From an uncultured Bacilli bacterium (lineage in GTDB: Bacteria; Bacillota_I; Bacilli_A; RF39; UBA660), in NCBI GenBank assembly GCA_934090595.1, contig CAKOJO010000025.1, forward strand, positions 1 to 15,154: a stretch of DNA of 15,154 nucleotides, read 5' to 3'. How positions within the stretch are numbered: position 1 is the first letter of the stretch; every line of letters starts with the position of its first letter. A program made the position numbers and the translations under genes. The notes below the pieces were generated by a model. It saw nothing but the letters and a program-made list of their open reading frames with translations. It searched no databases and was not told where the DNA came from. Positions 1-7,314 of the stretch are shown piece by piece.

Positions 1-76
<76 letters not shown>

Positions 77-104
77 ACAATGCAAACTTATGTAAGCAAT
101 ATAA

Positions 105-133
105 ATGATACTATATATTTTATGATTTTGCAA
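105..133 (-). promoter_or_regulatory. Promoter of the tRNA-Ile gene
   Basis: On the minus strand TTGCAA (133-128) and TATCAT (110-105) are separated by exactly 17 bases, which fits a sigma-A promoter. Transcription would start near 98, about 20 bases before the mature tRNA. No intrinsic terminator with a T-run is visible between the tsaD stop (178) and this promoter. The 77-177 gap is otherwise A/T-rich with nothing else recognisable, so some read-through from tsaD into the tRNA is possible. Confidence 0.6.
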
Positions 134-177
134 GTGATTTTTTGCATTTTTTTAATATTTTTTTATTTTTTTTAAAA

Positions 178-1182
178 TTATACCAACTTTTCACTAGATT
201 TTGCATTAAGATCAAGACCAGCACGTACACCTTTCTTATATAAAAAGTATCCACACGCTGCAATCATCGTAGCATTATCAGTACAATATTTCATATCTGG
301 AGAACTAAATGAAAAACCATTTATTAACGATTCTTTTTCTAAAGCTTCCCTTATTCCCTTATTCGCAGCAACACCACCTGCTACTATAAGATTATTAATA
401 TTATACTCTTTCAATGCCTTAACAGTCTTTCCAACTAATGACTTAACAACAACATCTTGAAAAGAAGCACATAAATCCTCCTTATTAATAACATTACCAC
501 GTTGTTCTTCATTATGCACCAAATTAATAACAGCACTCTTAAGTCCACTAAAACTAAAATTATAACTATCATCATTCATAGGAATAGGCAAATGATAACT
601 TGCCTTTCCAACATGAGCAAGCTTATCAACAAGTGGTCCCCCTGGATAACCAATACCAACAACACGAGCTACTTTATCATAGCACTCACCAACAGCATCA
701 TCAAGTGTTCCACCAATCTTTAAATAACTCAAATGATCATCCATTTTAATAAGTTCCGTATGTCCTCCACTTATAACAAGAGCTAAAAGAGGAAACTTTA
801 ACTCATGACCAATATTATTAGCATAAATATGTCCAGCAATATGATGAACAGGTATCAAAGGCTTATCATACACATAAGCAATAGTCTTCGCAGCCTCAAG
901 CCCTACCAACAAAGATCCAATAAGACCAGGCCCATATGTAACAGCAACAGCATCAATCATATCCATTCCAATACCAGATTCCTTAAGACACTTATCAATT
1001 ACAAAAGTAATATCCTTAACATGATTTCTACTAGCAATCTCAGGAACAACTCCCCCATACAAAGTATGAATATCTATTTGACTAAGAATAACAGTATTAA
1101 TCTCACAACAACCATTCTTAACAATAGAAACACTAGTCTCATCACAACTACTTTCAATACCTAAAATATAAACATCCTTCAT
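178..1182 (-). CDS. tsaD: tRNA N6-adenosine threonylcarbamoyltransferase TsaD
   Basis: TsaD transfers the threonylcarbamoyl group from TC-AMP to A37 of ANN-decoding tRNAs, the last step of t6A synthesis, working with TsaB and TsaE. The 334-residue length is normal for the family. Visible signatures are the ASKHA-type start GIESSCDET (8-16), the metal-binding HIAGH (His114, His118), ISGGHTEL (137-144), FSFSGLKSAV (209-218), GGVAANKGIR (269-278) and the metal ligand Asp302 in CTDNAT. All key residues are present. The ATG overlaps the rimI stop as ATGA (4 bases), with GGAG about 8 bases upstream inside rimI. It is the last gene of tsaE-tsaB-rimI-tsaD and is likely translationally coupled. Confidence 0.98.
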   Translation of the reverse strand: MKDVYILGIESSCDETSVSIVKNGCCEINTVILSQIDIHTLYGGVVPEIASRNHVKDITFVIDKCLKESGIGMDMIDAVAVTYGPGLIGSLLVGLEAAKTIAYVYDKPLIPVHHIAGHIYANNIGHELKFPLLALVISGGHTELIKMDDHLSYLKIGGTLDDAVGECYDKVARVVGIGYPGGPLVDKLAHVGKASYHLPIPMNDDSYNFSFSGLKSAVINLVHNEEQRGNVINKEDLCASFQDVVVKSLVGKTVKALKEYNINNLIVAGGVAANKGIREALEKESLINGFSFSSPDMKYCTDNATMIAACGYFLYKKGVRAGLDLNAKSSEKLV

Positions 1183-1556
1183 AAAATCAACTCCATCAAA
1201 ATACCATCTACTCCATTATAATAACCACGTCTTTTAGCAACCTCTAAAAAACCAAACTTCTTATACAATGAAATAGCACTACTATTTAACACACTAACTT
1301 CTAAAGTAATATTATAAATATTAATACTTCTAAGATAATCAATTAAATACTTCATCATCAAAGAACCAATTCCCATATTCCTTTTATCTTCATTAACAAA
1401 AATATTACAAATTTCCGCATTTTCATACAAAACACTATACTCAATATATCCAACAACCACATCATCTAAAATATATCCAATATACTTAACAAAAGGATTA
1501 GAAGTTCTAAAAACACCAAAAGATGAAAGTAATGAAACATCAACATCTCTAACCAT
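1179..1556 (-). CDS. rimI: Ribosomal protein S18 alanine N-acetyltransferase RimI, short form
   Basis: GNAT-fold acetyltransferase that in characterised bacteria acetylates the N-terminal alanine of ribosomal protein S18. Visible features are the acetyl-CoA loop RNMGIG (59-64), the downstream LEVSVLNSSAISLYKKFGF block (85-103) with Asn91 and Tyr98, and the C-terminal RRGYY...ILMEL typical of RimI. At 125 residues it is shorter than the usual roughly 145-150. The missing part is at the N-terminus, where only about 20 residues precede the NPFVKYIGYI strand. No upstream extension is possible because an in-frame TAA lies directly before the ATG. GAGG precedes the start. It overlaps tsaB by 8 bases and tsaD by 4. 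Placement between tsaB and tsaD is the standard Firmicute arrangement and supports RimI over a generic GNAT. Confidence 0.9.
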   Translation of the reverse strand: MVRDVDVSLLSSFGVFRTSNPFVKYIGYILDDVVVGYIEYSVLYENAEICNIFVNEDKRNMGIGSLMMKYLIDYLRSINIYNITLEVSVLNSSAISLYKKFGFLEVAKRRGYYNGVDGILMELIL

Positions 1557-2163
1557 TTAACTTTTCCTCAGCTTCCACTCTTTTTAAATAATTAGGAACA
1601 AATGAAAAACTATCACTAACATTATTCATATCTAAATATTTAAAAATTCTTTCAATATTAGGAACATACTCTATAGAATCATTAAATCCATTTGATGAAA
1701 CATAAATAACAGAATCAAGTTCACTAACTCTATTAGATAACTCTTCTAAAGAAATATAACAATCTTCCATAACAACATTATAATTCTTATCATAAATACC
1801 AGCATAAACATAACCACGCCTTGCATCAATAATAGGAACTATATAATTTCCCTCTACTCCAGTAGCAAGAACATATAAACTAGAAACTCCTACAATATCA
1901 ATATTAAGACTATATGCCCAAACTTTAGCAATAGTAACACCAATCCTAAGTCCCGTAAAAGACCCAGGTCCATTAACACAAACTATTCTCTCAATATCCT
2001 TCTTAGAAATAGAAAGTCTATTCAACATATCATCAATAACACTAAGAGTAATCTTAGATAAATCATTATTAAGCTTAGTATAAAAAGAATCTAAAACAAC
2101 GTTATCCTTAACAATTGCAACAGATAAGAAATCAACCGAAGTATTTAAAAAAAGACTTATCAT
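1549..2163 (-). CDS. tsaB: t6A synthesis partner protein TsaB
   Basis: TsaB is a catalytically inactive TsaD paralogue that dimerises with TsaD and supports threonylcarbamoyl transfer. Signatures are the opening LFLNTSVDFLSVAIV (4-18), the hallmark GPGSFTGLRIG (65-75), PIIDARRGYVYAGIY (110-124) and the C-terminal PNYLKRVEAE (190-199). At 204 residues it lies within the range of shorter Gram-positive TsaB proteins. The ATG overlaps the tsaE stop by 4 bases (ATGA), with GAGG 7 bases upstream. The TAG stop lies inside the start of rimI. Confidence 0.96.
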   Translation of the reverse strand: MISLFLNTSVDFLSVAIVKDNVVLDSFYTKLNNDLSKITLSVIDDMLNRLSISKKDIERIVCVNGPGSFTGLRIGVTIAKVWAYSLNIDIVGVSSLYVLATGVEGNYIVPIIDARRGYVYAGIYDKNYNVVMEDCYISLEELSNRVSELDSVIYVSSNGFNDSIEYVPNIERIFKYLDMNNVSDSFSFVPNYLKRVEAEEKLNG

Positions 2164-2612
2164 AATACCGCCTCACATAAGTCTTCATATCTTTTTCCAA
2201 TAGGCTTAATAATAACAAGTCTAGTATTCTCACCAATAATCTTAAAATTGATTTCCAATCTTTCTTCAGGAAGTACATCTTTAATCATATCTGACCATTC
2301 AATAATAGTAACACCTTTCTTAACAAAATACTCTGCAAAATCAATTTCAACATCTGTCTCATCCAATCTATAAACATCCATGTGAAAAAGAGGCATTTCT
2401 CCAGAAGTATACTCCTTAACTATGTTAAATGTTGGAGAAGTAATAACTTCATCAATACCTAAAGCATTAGCAAAACCTTTAGCAAAAACAGTTTTACCAC
2501 TACCCAAATCACCATTTAAACAAATAACCATATTATAAAACTTTTCTGACTCCATATTTTCAGCAAGTTCAATAGTTTCACTCTCATCTCTTAAAGTAAT
2601 TTTATATTCCAT
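2160..2612 (-). CDS. tsaE: t6A synthesis ATPase TsaE
   Basis: TsaE is a P-loop ATPase that binds the TsaB-TsaD dimer and is needed for multiple turnover in t6A formation. The 150 residues contain the Walker A GDLGSGKT (34-41), SPTF (59-62), HMDVYRL (77-83) and the Walker B-like EWSD (105-108), all family hallmarks. It is the first gene of the tsaE-tsaB-rimI-tsaD operon. GGTGAT, complementary to the 5' part of the anti-Shine-Dalgarno sequence, lies 5 bases before the ATG. A promoter with near-consensus elements sits just upstream. Confidence 0.97.
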   Translation of the reverse strand: MEYKITLRDESETIELAENMESEKFYNMVICLNGDLGSGKTVFAKGFANALGIDEVITSPTFNIVKEYTSGEMPLFHMDVYRLDETDVEIDFAEYFVKKGVTIIEWSDMIKDVLPEERLEINFKIIGENTRLVIIKPIGKRYEDLCEAVL

Positions 2613-2630
2613 AATTAATCACCAATATTA

Positions 2631-2659
2631 ATTTTACACAAAAAAAAGATGTATATCAA
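2631..2659 (-). promoter_or_regulatory. Promoter of the tsaE-tsaB-rimI-tsaD operon, inside a terminator
   Basis: Minus strand: TTGATA (2659-2654) and TAAAAT (2636-2631) with a 17-base spacer, matching TTGACA and TATAAT at five of six positions each. The start site is predicted near 2624, one base before the GGTGAT ribosome-binding site, giving a leader of only about 12 bases. The -35 lies in the loop and 3' stem of the preceding terminator, and most of the spacer is that terminator's T-run. Confidence 0.65.
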
Positions 2660-2671
2660 CACCTTTTTTTA
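2640..2671 (-). terminator. Intrinsic terminator of the lipoprotein/DUF308 operon
   Basis: On the minus strand GGTGT (2663-2659), a six-base loop (2658-2653) and ACATC (2652-2648) form a stem with one G-U pair. It is extended by an A-run (2670-2664) pairing with the T-run (2647-2641). Eight T follow the GC-containing stem. It lies 6 bases after the DUF308 gene stop. On the plus strand the wobble becomes an A-C mismatch, so it favours minus-strand transcripts. Confidence 0.75.
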
Positions 2672-2676
2672 ATTTT

Positions 2677-3213
2677 CTATTTTTTTACTTTAACTTTATA
2701 TATTTTTTCTTCATTCTTATAATTAAATATAGTACAAACACCAATTACTATTAAGAATACTCCTAAAAATATACCAGTAAATAATACTGAAATAATCGGA
2801 GTAACAAGTACTAATAAACCAATTATAAGTTTAAGAATACTAGTCACTAACATAGTTTGACTAAAATAATCCTTACTTCTTACATTAAGTAAAAGTACTA
2901 AAGAAGATAAAGAAGTAGAAAGTAACCAAAGTCCAATAAATATAGATATTATCTTAGTAGTAGTATCAGGATTCAAAATAAGCACAAACCCAAATAAAGT
3001 ATTTAAAAAACCACTCATAAACACATTACCAGGTAAATAAACATAATCCCTATTAACAAAAGCATAAATTATTTTTATTACTCCAGTTATTAAAAGTACA
3101 ATCCCTACAAAAAACACTAATTTAGAAAAAGATTGTTCAGGATTAATAAGCAAAACTGCACCACCAATTATAAGAAGTAAACCAATTATAAAATTCCATA
3201 TTTTTTTTGACAT
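2677..3213 (-). CDS. DUF308/HdeD-like six-helix membrane protein
   Basis: A 178-residue, very hydrophobic protein with about six membrane-spanning segments arranged as three hairpins. Short loops such as NPEQSF after helix 1 and the analogous NPDTTTK after helix 3 show the internal duplication typical of the DUF308 family, which includes E. coli HdeD. HdeD is linked to acid resistance, but most Firmicute members have no known function, so none is assigned. The C-terminus is a basic tail (KVKVKK). I chose the ATG at 3213 because GGGAGG lies 8 bases upstream. An ATG at 3228 would place that site inside the gene. It follows the lipoprotein gene by 16 bases and is probably co-transcribed with it. 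Confidence 0.8.
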   Translation of the reverse strand: MSKKIWNFIIGLLLIIGGAVLLINPEQSFSKLVFFVGIVLLITGVIKIIYAFVNRDYVYLPGNVFMSGFLNTLFGFVLILNPDTTTKIISIFIGLWLLSTSLSSLVLLLNVRSKDYFSQTMLVTSILKLIIGLLVLVTPIISVLFTGIFLGVFLIVIGVCTIFNYKNEEKIYKVKVKK

Positions 3214-3229
3214 ATAAATTCCTCCCATA

Positions 3230-3619
3230 TTAATATTTTAAATCATCATCCAACTTCCAAACACCATCCTTACTACTAGAATTATAAACCTTGTATGAAA
3301 AAGATTTATCAAGTGGAGTATAAACAGCATATAAAGAAATAGTTTTATTCTTAGATAAAGGTATAACAGTCTCACCAATAGGTTGATAAACTAATTCACA
3401 CTTATAAACATACGTAGATCCATTATCCTCTAAATAGACACAATTTCTATCAATAATCTCGTTTATATTCTCTATTTTCATTCTAACATTACCAAGATTA
3501 TCTTCACTAAACCATGTATCTATAGCTATTTCTCCAAACTTTGGATTATGATAAGGATTAAAGATACATCCAGTAAGTAAAAAACAAATAATTAAAATAA
3601 ATAAATACTTAACTTTCAT
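3230..3619 (-). CDS. Small lipoprotein, unknown function
   Basis: 129 residues. The N-terminus is a lipoprotein signal peptide: MKVK, a hydrophobic stretch (5-15) and the lipobox LTGC, so the mature protein starts at Cys18, is lipidated and is held on the outer face of the membrane. The mature part of about 110 residues has alternating hydrophobic and polar residues suggesting beta strands (for example TYVYKCELVY, SFSYKVY) and two more cysteines near residues 60 and 74. I do not recognise a named family. GAGGT precedes the ATG by 6 bases. It is the first gene of a two-gene unit with the DUF308 protein, so the two may act together at the membrane. Confidence 0.75.
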   Translation of the reverse strand: MKVKYLFILIICFLLTGCIFNPYHNPKFGEIAIDTWFSEDNLGNVRMKIENINEIIDRNCVYLEDNGSTYVYKCELVYQPIGETVIPLSKNKTISLYAVYTPLDKSFSYKVYNSSSKDGVWKLDDDLKY

Positions 3620-3636
3620 ATCATTACCTCAATATA

Positions 3637-3645
3637 ATAATATCA
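3637..3645 (-). promoter_or_regulatory. Extended -10 promoter of the lipoprotein gene
   Basis: Minus strand TGATATTAT (3645-3637) is an extended -10 (TG, one base, TATTAT). No good -35 is present 17 bases upstream (TAGATT at 3665-3660). The predicted start near 3630 coincides with the GAGGT ribosome-binding site (3630-3626). Confidence 0.4.
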
Positions 3646-3646
3646 T

Positions 3647-3695
3647 AAAAAAGAAAAAAAATCTACTACTCTAACATATCATTAGCTTTTAGATC
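3647..3695 (-). terminator. Possible intrinsic terminator of the DUF421 gene
   Basis: On the minus strand GATCTA (3695-3690) can pair with TAGATT (3665-3660). A smaller CTAA/TTAG hairpin sits inside, and the stem is followed by TTTTTTTC and six further T. The stem starts within the last codons of the gene. The long interior and weak pairs make this less certain than the other terminators here. Confidence 0.35.
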
Positions 3696-4367
3696 ATTTT
3701 TCATAAATGTAACAAGATTATCACTACTATCAAGAGTAGCAAGCAATATATCAGAAGAATTCTTTTCTAAAGATTTAAGCTTCTTAACTAACCAATCTTT
3801 ACTCTTACCCATTTCTTTAAGATTAAGTTCCATAATATTACCATCTATAATAACATTAGCACACATACTAGAAGCTTTAACTTTAATATCCATATCTTTA
3901 ATAGTAACAGGTTTATTCTCAGCCTTAGGAAGAATACTAAGTTTTCCATCAGACTCTACTAACGCATAAGCAATCTCTGAAACATCAAAATATCCCATAG
4001 AACGACATTGTTCCAATAAATCATTTATATCAAATTTAACAGTCTTAAGACCACCTTCTAAAATAACACCATCTCTAATGACCATATTAGGCTTACCCAT
4101 AAAAAATCTTCTTAAAACAATACTCTTCATAGTCAAAACATTAATAAGATAAGCAACAACACCATATATCAAAACAGCAATAGTCCCAAACATGATATCA
4201 GAATCAATATTAATAGTCATTTCAGCAGCAAAATTACCTATAGATATCCCAATAACATAATCAAACAAACTAAGCTGAGAAACCTGTTTTTTACCGATTA
4301 TCTTAGCAACCAAAAATAAAGTTACCAAAGAAAGAAAAGCTCTAAAAGAAACTTGTAATAAATCCAT
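3666..4367 (-). CDS. DUF421/YetF-like membrane protein
   Basis: 233 residues from the ATG at 4367. The N-terminal part has about three membrane helices, with the family's conserved AKIIGKKQVSQLSLFDYVIG segment (residues 21-40) and IGNFAAEM after it. The cytoplasmic part opens with GKPNMVIRDG and contains the diagnostic LLEQCRSMGYFDVSEIAYAL block followed by a charged tail. This matches the DUF421 family (B. subtilis YetF, YdfR, YrbG, YkjA), membrane proteins implicated in spore and envelope biology, but with no firm biochemical role. The start is chosen because GGTGAT lies 5 bases upstream. An ATG 15 codons earlier has no such site and would add a non-conserved stretch. It has its own weak promoter and stands apart from both neighbours. 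Confidence 0.88.
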   Translation of the reverse strand: MDLLQVSFRAFLSLVTLFLVAKIIGKKQVSQLSLFDYVIGISIGNFAAEMTINIDSDIMFGTIAVLIYGVVAYLINVLTMKSIVLRRFFMGKPNMVIRDGVILEGGLKTVKFDINDLLEQCRSMGYFDVSEIAYALVESDGKLSILPKAENKPVTIKDMDIKVKASSMCANVIIDGNIMELNLKEMGKSKDWLVKKLKSLEKNSSDILLATLDSSDNLVTFMKNDLKANDMLE

Positions 4368-4382
4368 TATATCACCAATACT

Positions 4383-4412
4383 AATATAACCAATAAAAAG
4401 AAAAGCATACAA
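4383..4412 (-). promoter_or_regulatory. Candidate promoter of the DUF421 gene
   Basis: Minus strand TTGTAT (4412-4407) and TATATT (4388-4383) lie 18 bases apart. The start site near 4376 falls on the GGTGAT ribosome-binding site. The stretch TATTGGTGAT here is identical to the one before tsaE. Confidence 0.35.
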
Positions 4413-4425
4413 AAAAAGAAATAGA

Positions 4426-4503
4426 TTACTCTATTCCCTTTAATTTTTCCACTTCCTCACAAGCACTTCCTGAAAAATCTTTTCAAACATTATCATTTTG
4501 AAA
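4426..4503 (-). pseudogene. Possible decayed C-terminal coding fragment
   Basis: The 155-base gap between the DUF421 gene and the surface-protein terminator holds a stretch richer in G+C than normal spacer here. One minus-strand frame reads FQNDNV, a TGA stop, then KDFSGSACEEVEKLKGIE before a TAA. It looks protein-like but has no start codon or ribosome-binding site. It also contains two direct copies of AGGAAGTG (4471-4464 and 4457-4450). It may be a gene remnant, or chance. I cannot name a parent family. Confidence 0.18.
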
Positions 4504-4528
4504 TGTCTATTTTATATAATAAGCTTTC

Positions 4529-4554
4529 AAAAAAAGACTTCAAAAACGAAGTCT
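4529..4554 (-). terminator. Intrinsic terminator of the surface-protein gene
   Basis: Minus strand: AGACTTC (4554-4548), six-base loop GTTTTT, GAAGTCT (4541-4535), a perfect 7-bp stem followed by a T-run (4534-4529). It lies 14 bases after the stop codon of the Ig-like repeat protein. Confidence 0.9.
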
Positions 4555-4567
4555 ATTAATAAATATA

Positions 4568-7255
4568 TTATTTAGATTTAACACTAGTAACTGAAGCAGA
4601 TTGATAAGAATTACCAGCTTTATCTTTAATTACAACATAATAACTATAAGTAACTCCAGCCTTAGAAGTTTTAAATGTGTGTGAAACAGCCAAGCTTGTT
4701 GGATATTTTGAATTAGTATAAGTATGATGATAAGTAGTATTACTACTATTATTAGTATAATAGAACGTAACAGATGCAACACCAGAATCAGAATCAGCAG
4801 CAGTAACAGATAATTTCATTTGACCAGTTGAAGCAGTAGAACTAAGTTTACCAGAAGCAGATATATAAGGTTTAGTCTTATCAGGATAACCAGTAATTGT
4901 AATACTTTGCTTAAATATATACTTTTTACCATCACTATCAGTTGCAGTAGCAGTAAGTGCATGTGTACCATTATTCTTACCAGTAGTATTAGACATAGTA
5001 GCCTCTAATGCTGATGTCGTTTTACCAATACCTTGCTTAGATTTAATACTAACAGAACTAGTATTAGAAGTAAGAGTAAGATTATCTATAGAAGTATTAG
5101 TAGCAGTACAATCAACAGATATACTAAGTTGAGATGCAACAATCTTATCAAGAGTCGAACCACTTAATTTTTTACCATCTTGATCATAAAAACTATATGA
5201 ACAACTGATACTTTTATCAACCGGTTTATTTGTGACAGTAACTGCTATAACTTTAGAAACATCAGGATTACTTGCAGAAGTAACTTTTATAGTAGTTGTA
5301 CCATATTTTTTACCAGTTATAACACCACTACTAGAAACAGTAGCAACACTAGTATTATTACTACTCCAATTTAAACTTTTATTAGTAGCATTACTTGGTA
5401 ATACGGTAGTAGAAATACTCTTAGTATCACCAACATACAAATCAACTGAAGTAGGAGTCACTATTAAATCAGTAACCTTAACAGTTGTTGGATTAGTAGG
5501 ATTACTTGGATTAGTAGATCCACCACTACTAGAAGCAGACTTTACTGTAACATTCATTGACGCTGTAACAGTACCATCAGTTGTATAAGCAGAAATCTTT
5601 GTACTACCTACAGCAACACCAGTTACATTACCACTACTATCTACTTTAGCAATACTAGTATTATGTGATACCCAAGTAACAGTTTTAATAGAAGCATTAC
5701 TTGGCGAAACAGTAGCAGTAACAGTTTTTTTAGCACCAACATTTAAAGTAAGCGAACTTGGACTTAATGTAATCTTAGTAGCTTTAACAGGACTTCCTTT
5801 AGTAACTACTACTTTTACCTTATCAGAAGCTCCATCAACACTCTTTATAGTAATATAAGCAGTTCCAGCACCAACACCAGTAACTTTTCCAGTACTACTA
5901 ACTTTAGCAACAGAAGGATTATTAGTATCCCATGATACTTTTTTATTAGTAGCATTACTTGGTGTAATAGTATAAGTTAAAGTCTTAGTGTTACCAACTT
6001 TAATAGAAAAATCATCACTATTTATAGAAACTTTAGTAACTTTTCTGTATTTAGAACTAGAGCTACCGCTCGAACTAGATCCACCACTAGATGAACTTCC
6101 ACTACTAGAAGAGCCACCAGAAGAACTAGAACTTGCCTTCTTAACTGTAACATTAGCCATAGCAGTCTTATTACCATCTTGAGTAGTAACAGTAATAACA
6201 GCACTACCAACACCTACACCAACCACTTTACCTTTACTAGATACAAGAGCAACACTTTCATTACTAGATGACCATGTAACAGCCTTATTAGTAGCATCAC
6301 TTGGAGACACAATAGCAGATAAACTACCATTGCTACCAACAGATATAGTAAGAGATGTAACATTAAGTTTAACACCAGTTACAGAATTAATTCCAGAAGC
6401 TGCTACAACATCAACTTTTTTAGTAACAGTTTTATATCCATTATTAATTTTAATAGTAGTACTGCCTTTCTTTTTAGCAGAAACTACACCATCACTAGAC
6501 ACAGTAGCTACTTCTTCATCAGTACTAGTATATTTTATATTTTTATAACATTCATCATAAACACCTAAATCAATATTTAAACTTAAATCATCACCTGTAG
6601 CAACTTTATAATTGCTATCACCAAATATATTTTCATCAAACTTAGGACAAACAACAACTTCATTTTCATATGTACCAACTTTTTTACCATTATCAAAAGC
6701 TTGAACTGATATTTTTACTTTACCATCTTTTTTAGGAATCATTGTATTAGCAGTATCACCTGCTGCAAGTGACTTATATTCAAATTGAAGAATATCTTCG
6801 TTATCACTACTAAATTTATAGAACAATTCCTTATCAGAATTAGGAATAGCAGTAACAAATTCAACTTCACTACCAGCATAAACAATACCTGGAACATCTA
6901 AATTTAATTTTTTATTACCTTTTCCAAATAAAGATGCAAACAATATTATAAGTAACACTATAGCAACAATAACTGCAATAACAATAATAAGTTTTTTCTT
7001 AAGTCCATTATCACCGTTAGAGTAATTACCAGTATCAGAATTACCAAAGTCACTATAATCTGGTTGATCATAACTAGCATTTCCTAAATTTGAATTATCA
7101 TATTGATTCATATTATTAGAACCAAAATCACTATTTTCATAATTATTAAATCCATTATCAAAAGAATTATTATTATTCATATTATTCATATTATTCATAT
7201 CATTACTATTATTATTAAAATTATCATTATTTACATTGTTATCGTTAAAACTCAT
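4568..7255 (-). CDS. Membrane-anchored surface protein with Ig-like (Big_2) repeats
   Basis: 895 residues. Residues 1-85 are acidic, rich in Asn, Asp, Ser and Met, and low in complexity (MNNMNNMNNNN at 20-30). KKK then leads into one transmembrane helix (about 89-110). With no cleavable signal, the tail should be cytoplasmic and the rest extracellular. A divergent beta region (about 118-285) is followed by four clear Big_2-type domains at about 292-372, 404-486, 490-572 and 592-676. They share the patterns SxxLxVG, PSNATNK, VTWSSxNxSVAxVxSxGxVTGVGxGxxxI. A Ser/Gly linker (374-402) and a TNPSNPTNPTT linker separate repeats. Residues 680-790 and 794-893 look like two further Ig-like domains. 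There is no LPXTG. Cys203/Cys236 and Cys685/Cys716 could form disulfides. GGAGG lies 7 bases before the ATG. Big_2 domains occur in adhesins and wall-associated proteins; binding or structural roles are inferred. Confidence 0.88.
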   Translation of the reverse strand: MSFNDNNVNNDNFNNNSNDMNNMNNMNNNNSFDNGFNNYENSDFGSNNMNQYDNSNLGNASYDQPDYSDFGNSDTGNYSNGDNGLKKKLIIVIAVIVAIVLLIILFASLFGKGNKKLNLDVPGIVYAGSEVEFVTAIPNSDKELFYKFSSDNEDILQFEYKSLAAGDTANTMIPKKDGKVKISVQAFDNGKKVGTYENEVVVCPKFDENIFGDSNYKVATGDDLSLNIDLGVYDECYKNIKYTSTDEEVATVSSDGVVSAKKKGSTTIKINNGYKTVTKKVDVVAASGINSVTGVKLNVTSLTISVGSNGSLSAIVSPSDATNKAVTWSSSNESVALVSSKGKVVGVGVGSAVITVTTQDGNKTAMANVTVKKASSSSSGGSSSSGSSSSGGSSSSGSSSSKYRKVTKVSINSDDFSIKVGNTKTLTYTITPSNATNKKVSWDTNNPSVAKVSSTGKVTGVGAGTAYITIKSVDGASDKVKVVVTKGSPVKATKITLSPSSLTLNVGAKKTVTATVSPSNASIKTVTWVSHNTSIAKVDSSGNVTGVAVGSTKISAYTTDGTVTASMNVTVKSASSSGGSTNPSNPTNPTTVKVTDLIVTPTSVDLYVGDTKSISTTVLPSNATNKSLNWSSNNTSVATVSSSGVITGKKYGTTTIKVTSASNPDVSKVIAVTVTNKPVDKSISCSYSFYDQDGKKLSGSTLDKIVASQLSISVDCTATNTSIDNLTLTSNTSSVSIKSKQGIGKTTSALEATMSNTTGKNNGTHALTATATDSDGKKYIFKQSITITGYPDKTKPYISASGKLSSTASTGQMKLSVTAADSDSGVASVTFYYTNNSSNTTYHHTYTNSKYPTSLAVSHTFKTSKAGVTYSYYVVIKDKAGNSYQSASVTSVKSK
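6050..6136 (-). repeat. Ser/Gly low-complexity linker repeat inside the surface-protein gene
   Basis: These bases encode residues 374-402, made almost only of Ser with Gly pairs, in a run of SSSSG-type units. Such a run is a flexible spacer between Big_2 domains 1 and 2 and a likely site of length change by slippage. Confidence 0.8.
7166..7198 (-). repeat. Short in-frame repeat encoding Met-Asn-Asn units
   Basis: A 9-base unit encoding MNN is repeated three times in tandem and followed by Asn codons (residues 20-30 of the surface protein). It lies in the cytoplasmic low-complexity tail and keeps the reading frame. Confidence 0.75.
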
Positions 7256-7285
7256 ACTATTCCCTCCGACTATTCTATATATAAC

Positions 7286-7314
7286 ATGATATCACAAAAA
7301 AAAAAGAAATACAA
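7286..7314 (-). promoter_or_regulatory. Promoter of the surface-protein gene, -35 within upstream terminator
   Basis: Minus strand: TTGTAT (7314-7309), 17 bases, TATCAT (7291-7286), preceded by TGA to give the extended -10 TGATATCAT. The start is predicted near 7279, about 12 bases before the GGAGG site (7267-7263). The -35 lies wholly in the 3' arm of the radical SAM gene's terminator. Confidence 0.6.

Noticed and set aside
502..1164. Plus-strand open frames opposite tsaD
   Set aside because: They lie wholly inside tsaD, have biased composition (Asn/Ile/Thr/Ser) typical of antisense to AT-rich genes and lack ribosome-binding sites.
178..2612. Mycoplasma-type genetic code (TGA as Trp)
   Set aside because: rimI and tsaE end in TGA at the expected family length, in ATGA overlaps, and Trp in TsaB and the radical SAM protein is encoded by TGG.
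5232..6548. Several open frames opposite or out of frame with the Ig-repeat gene
   Set aside because: They are by-products of the repetitive Ser/Thr/Val codons; they show Leu/Val/Glu low complexity and no start signals.
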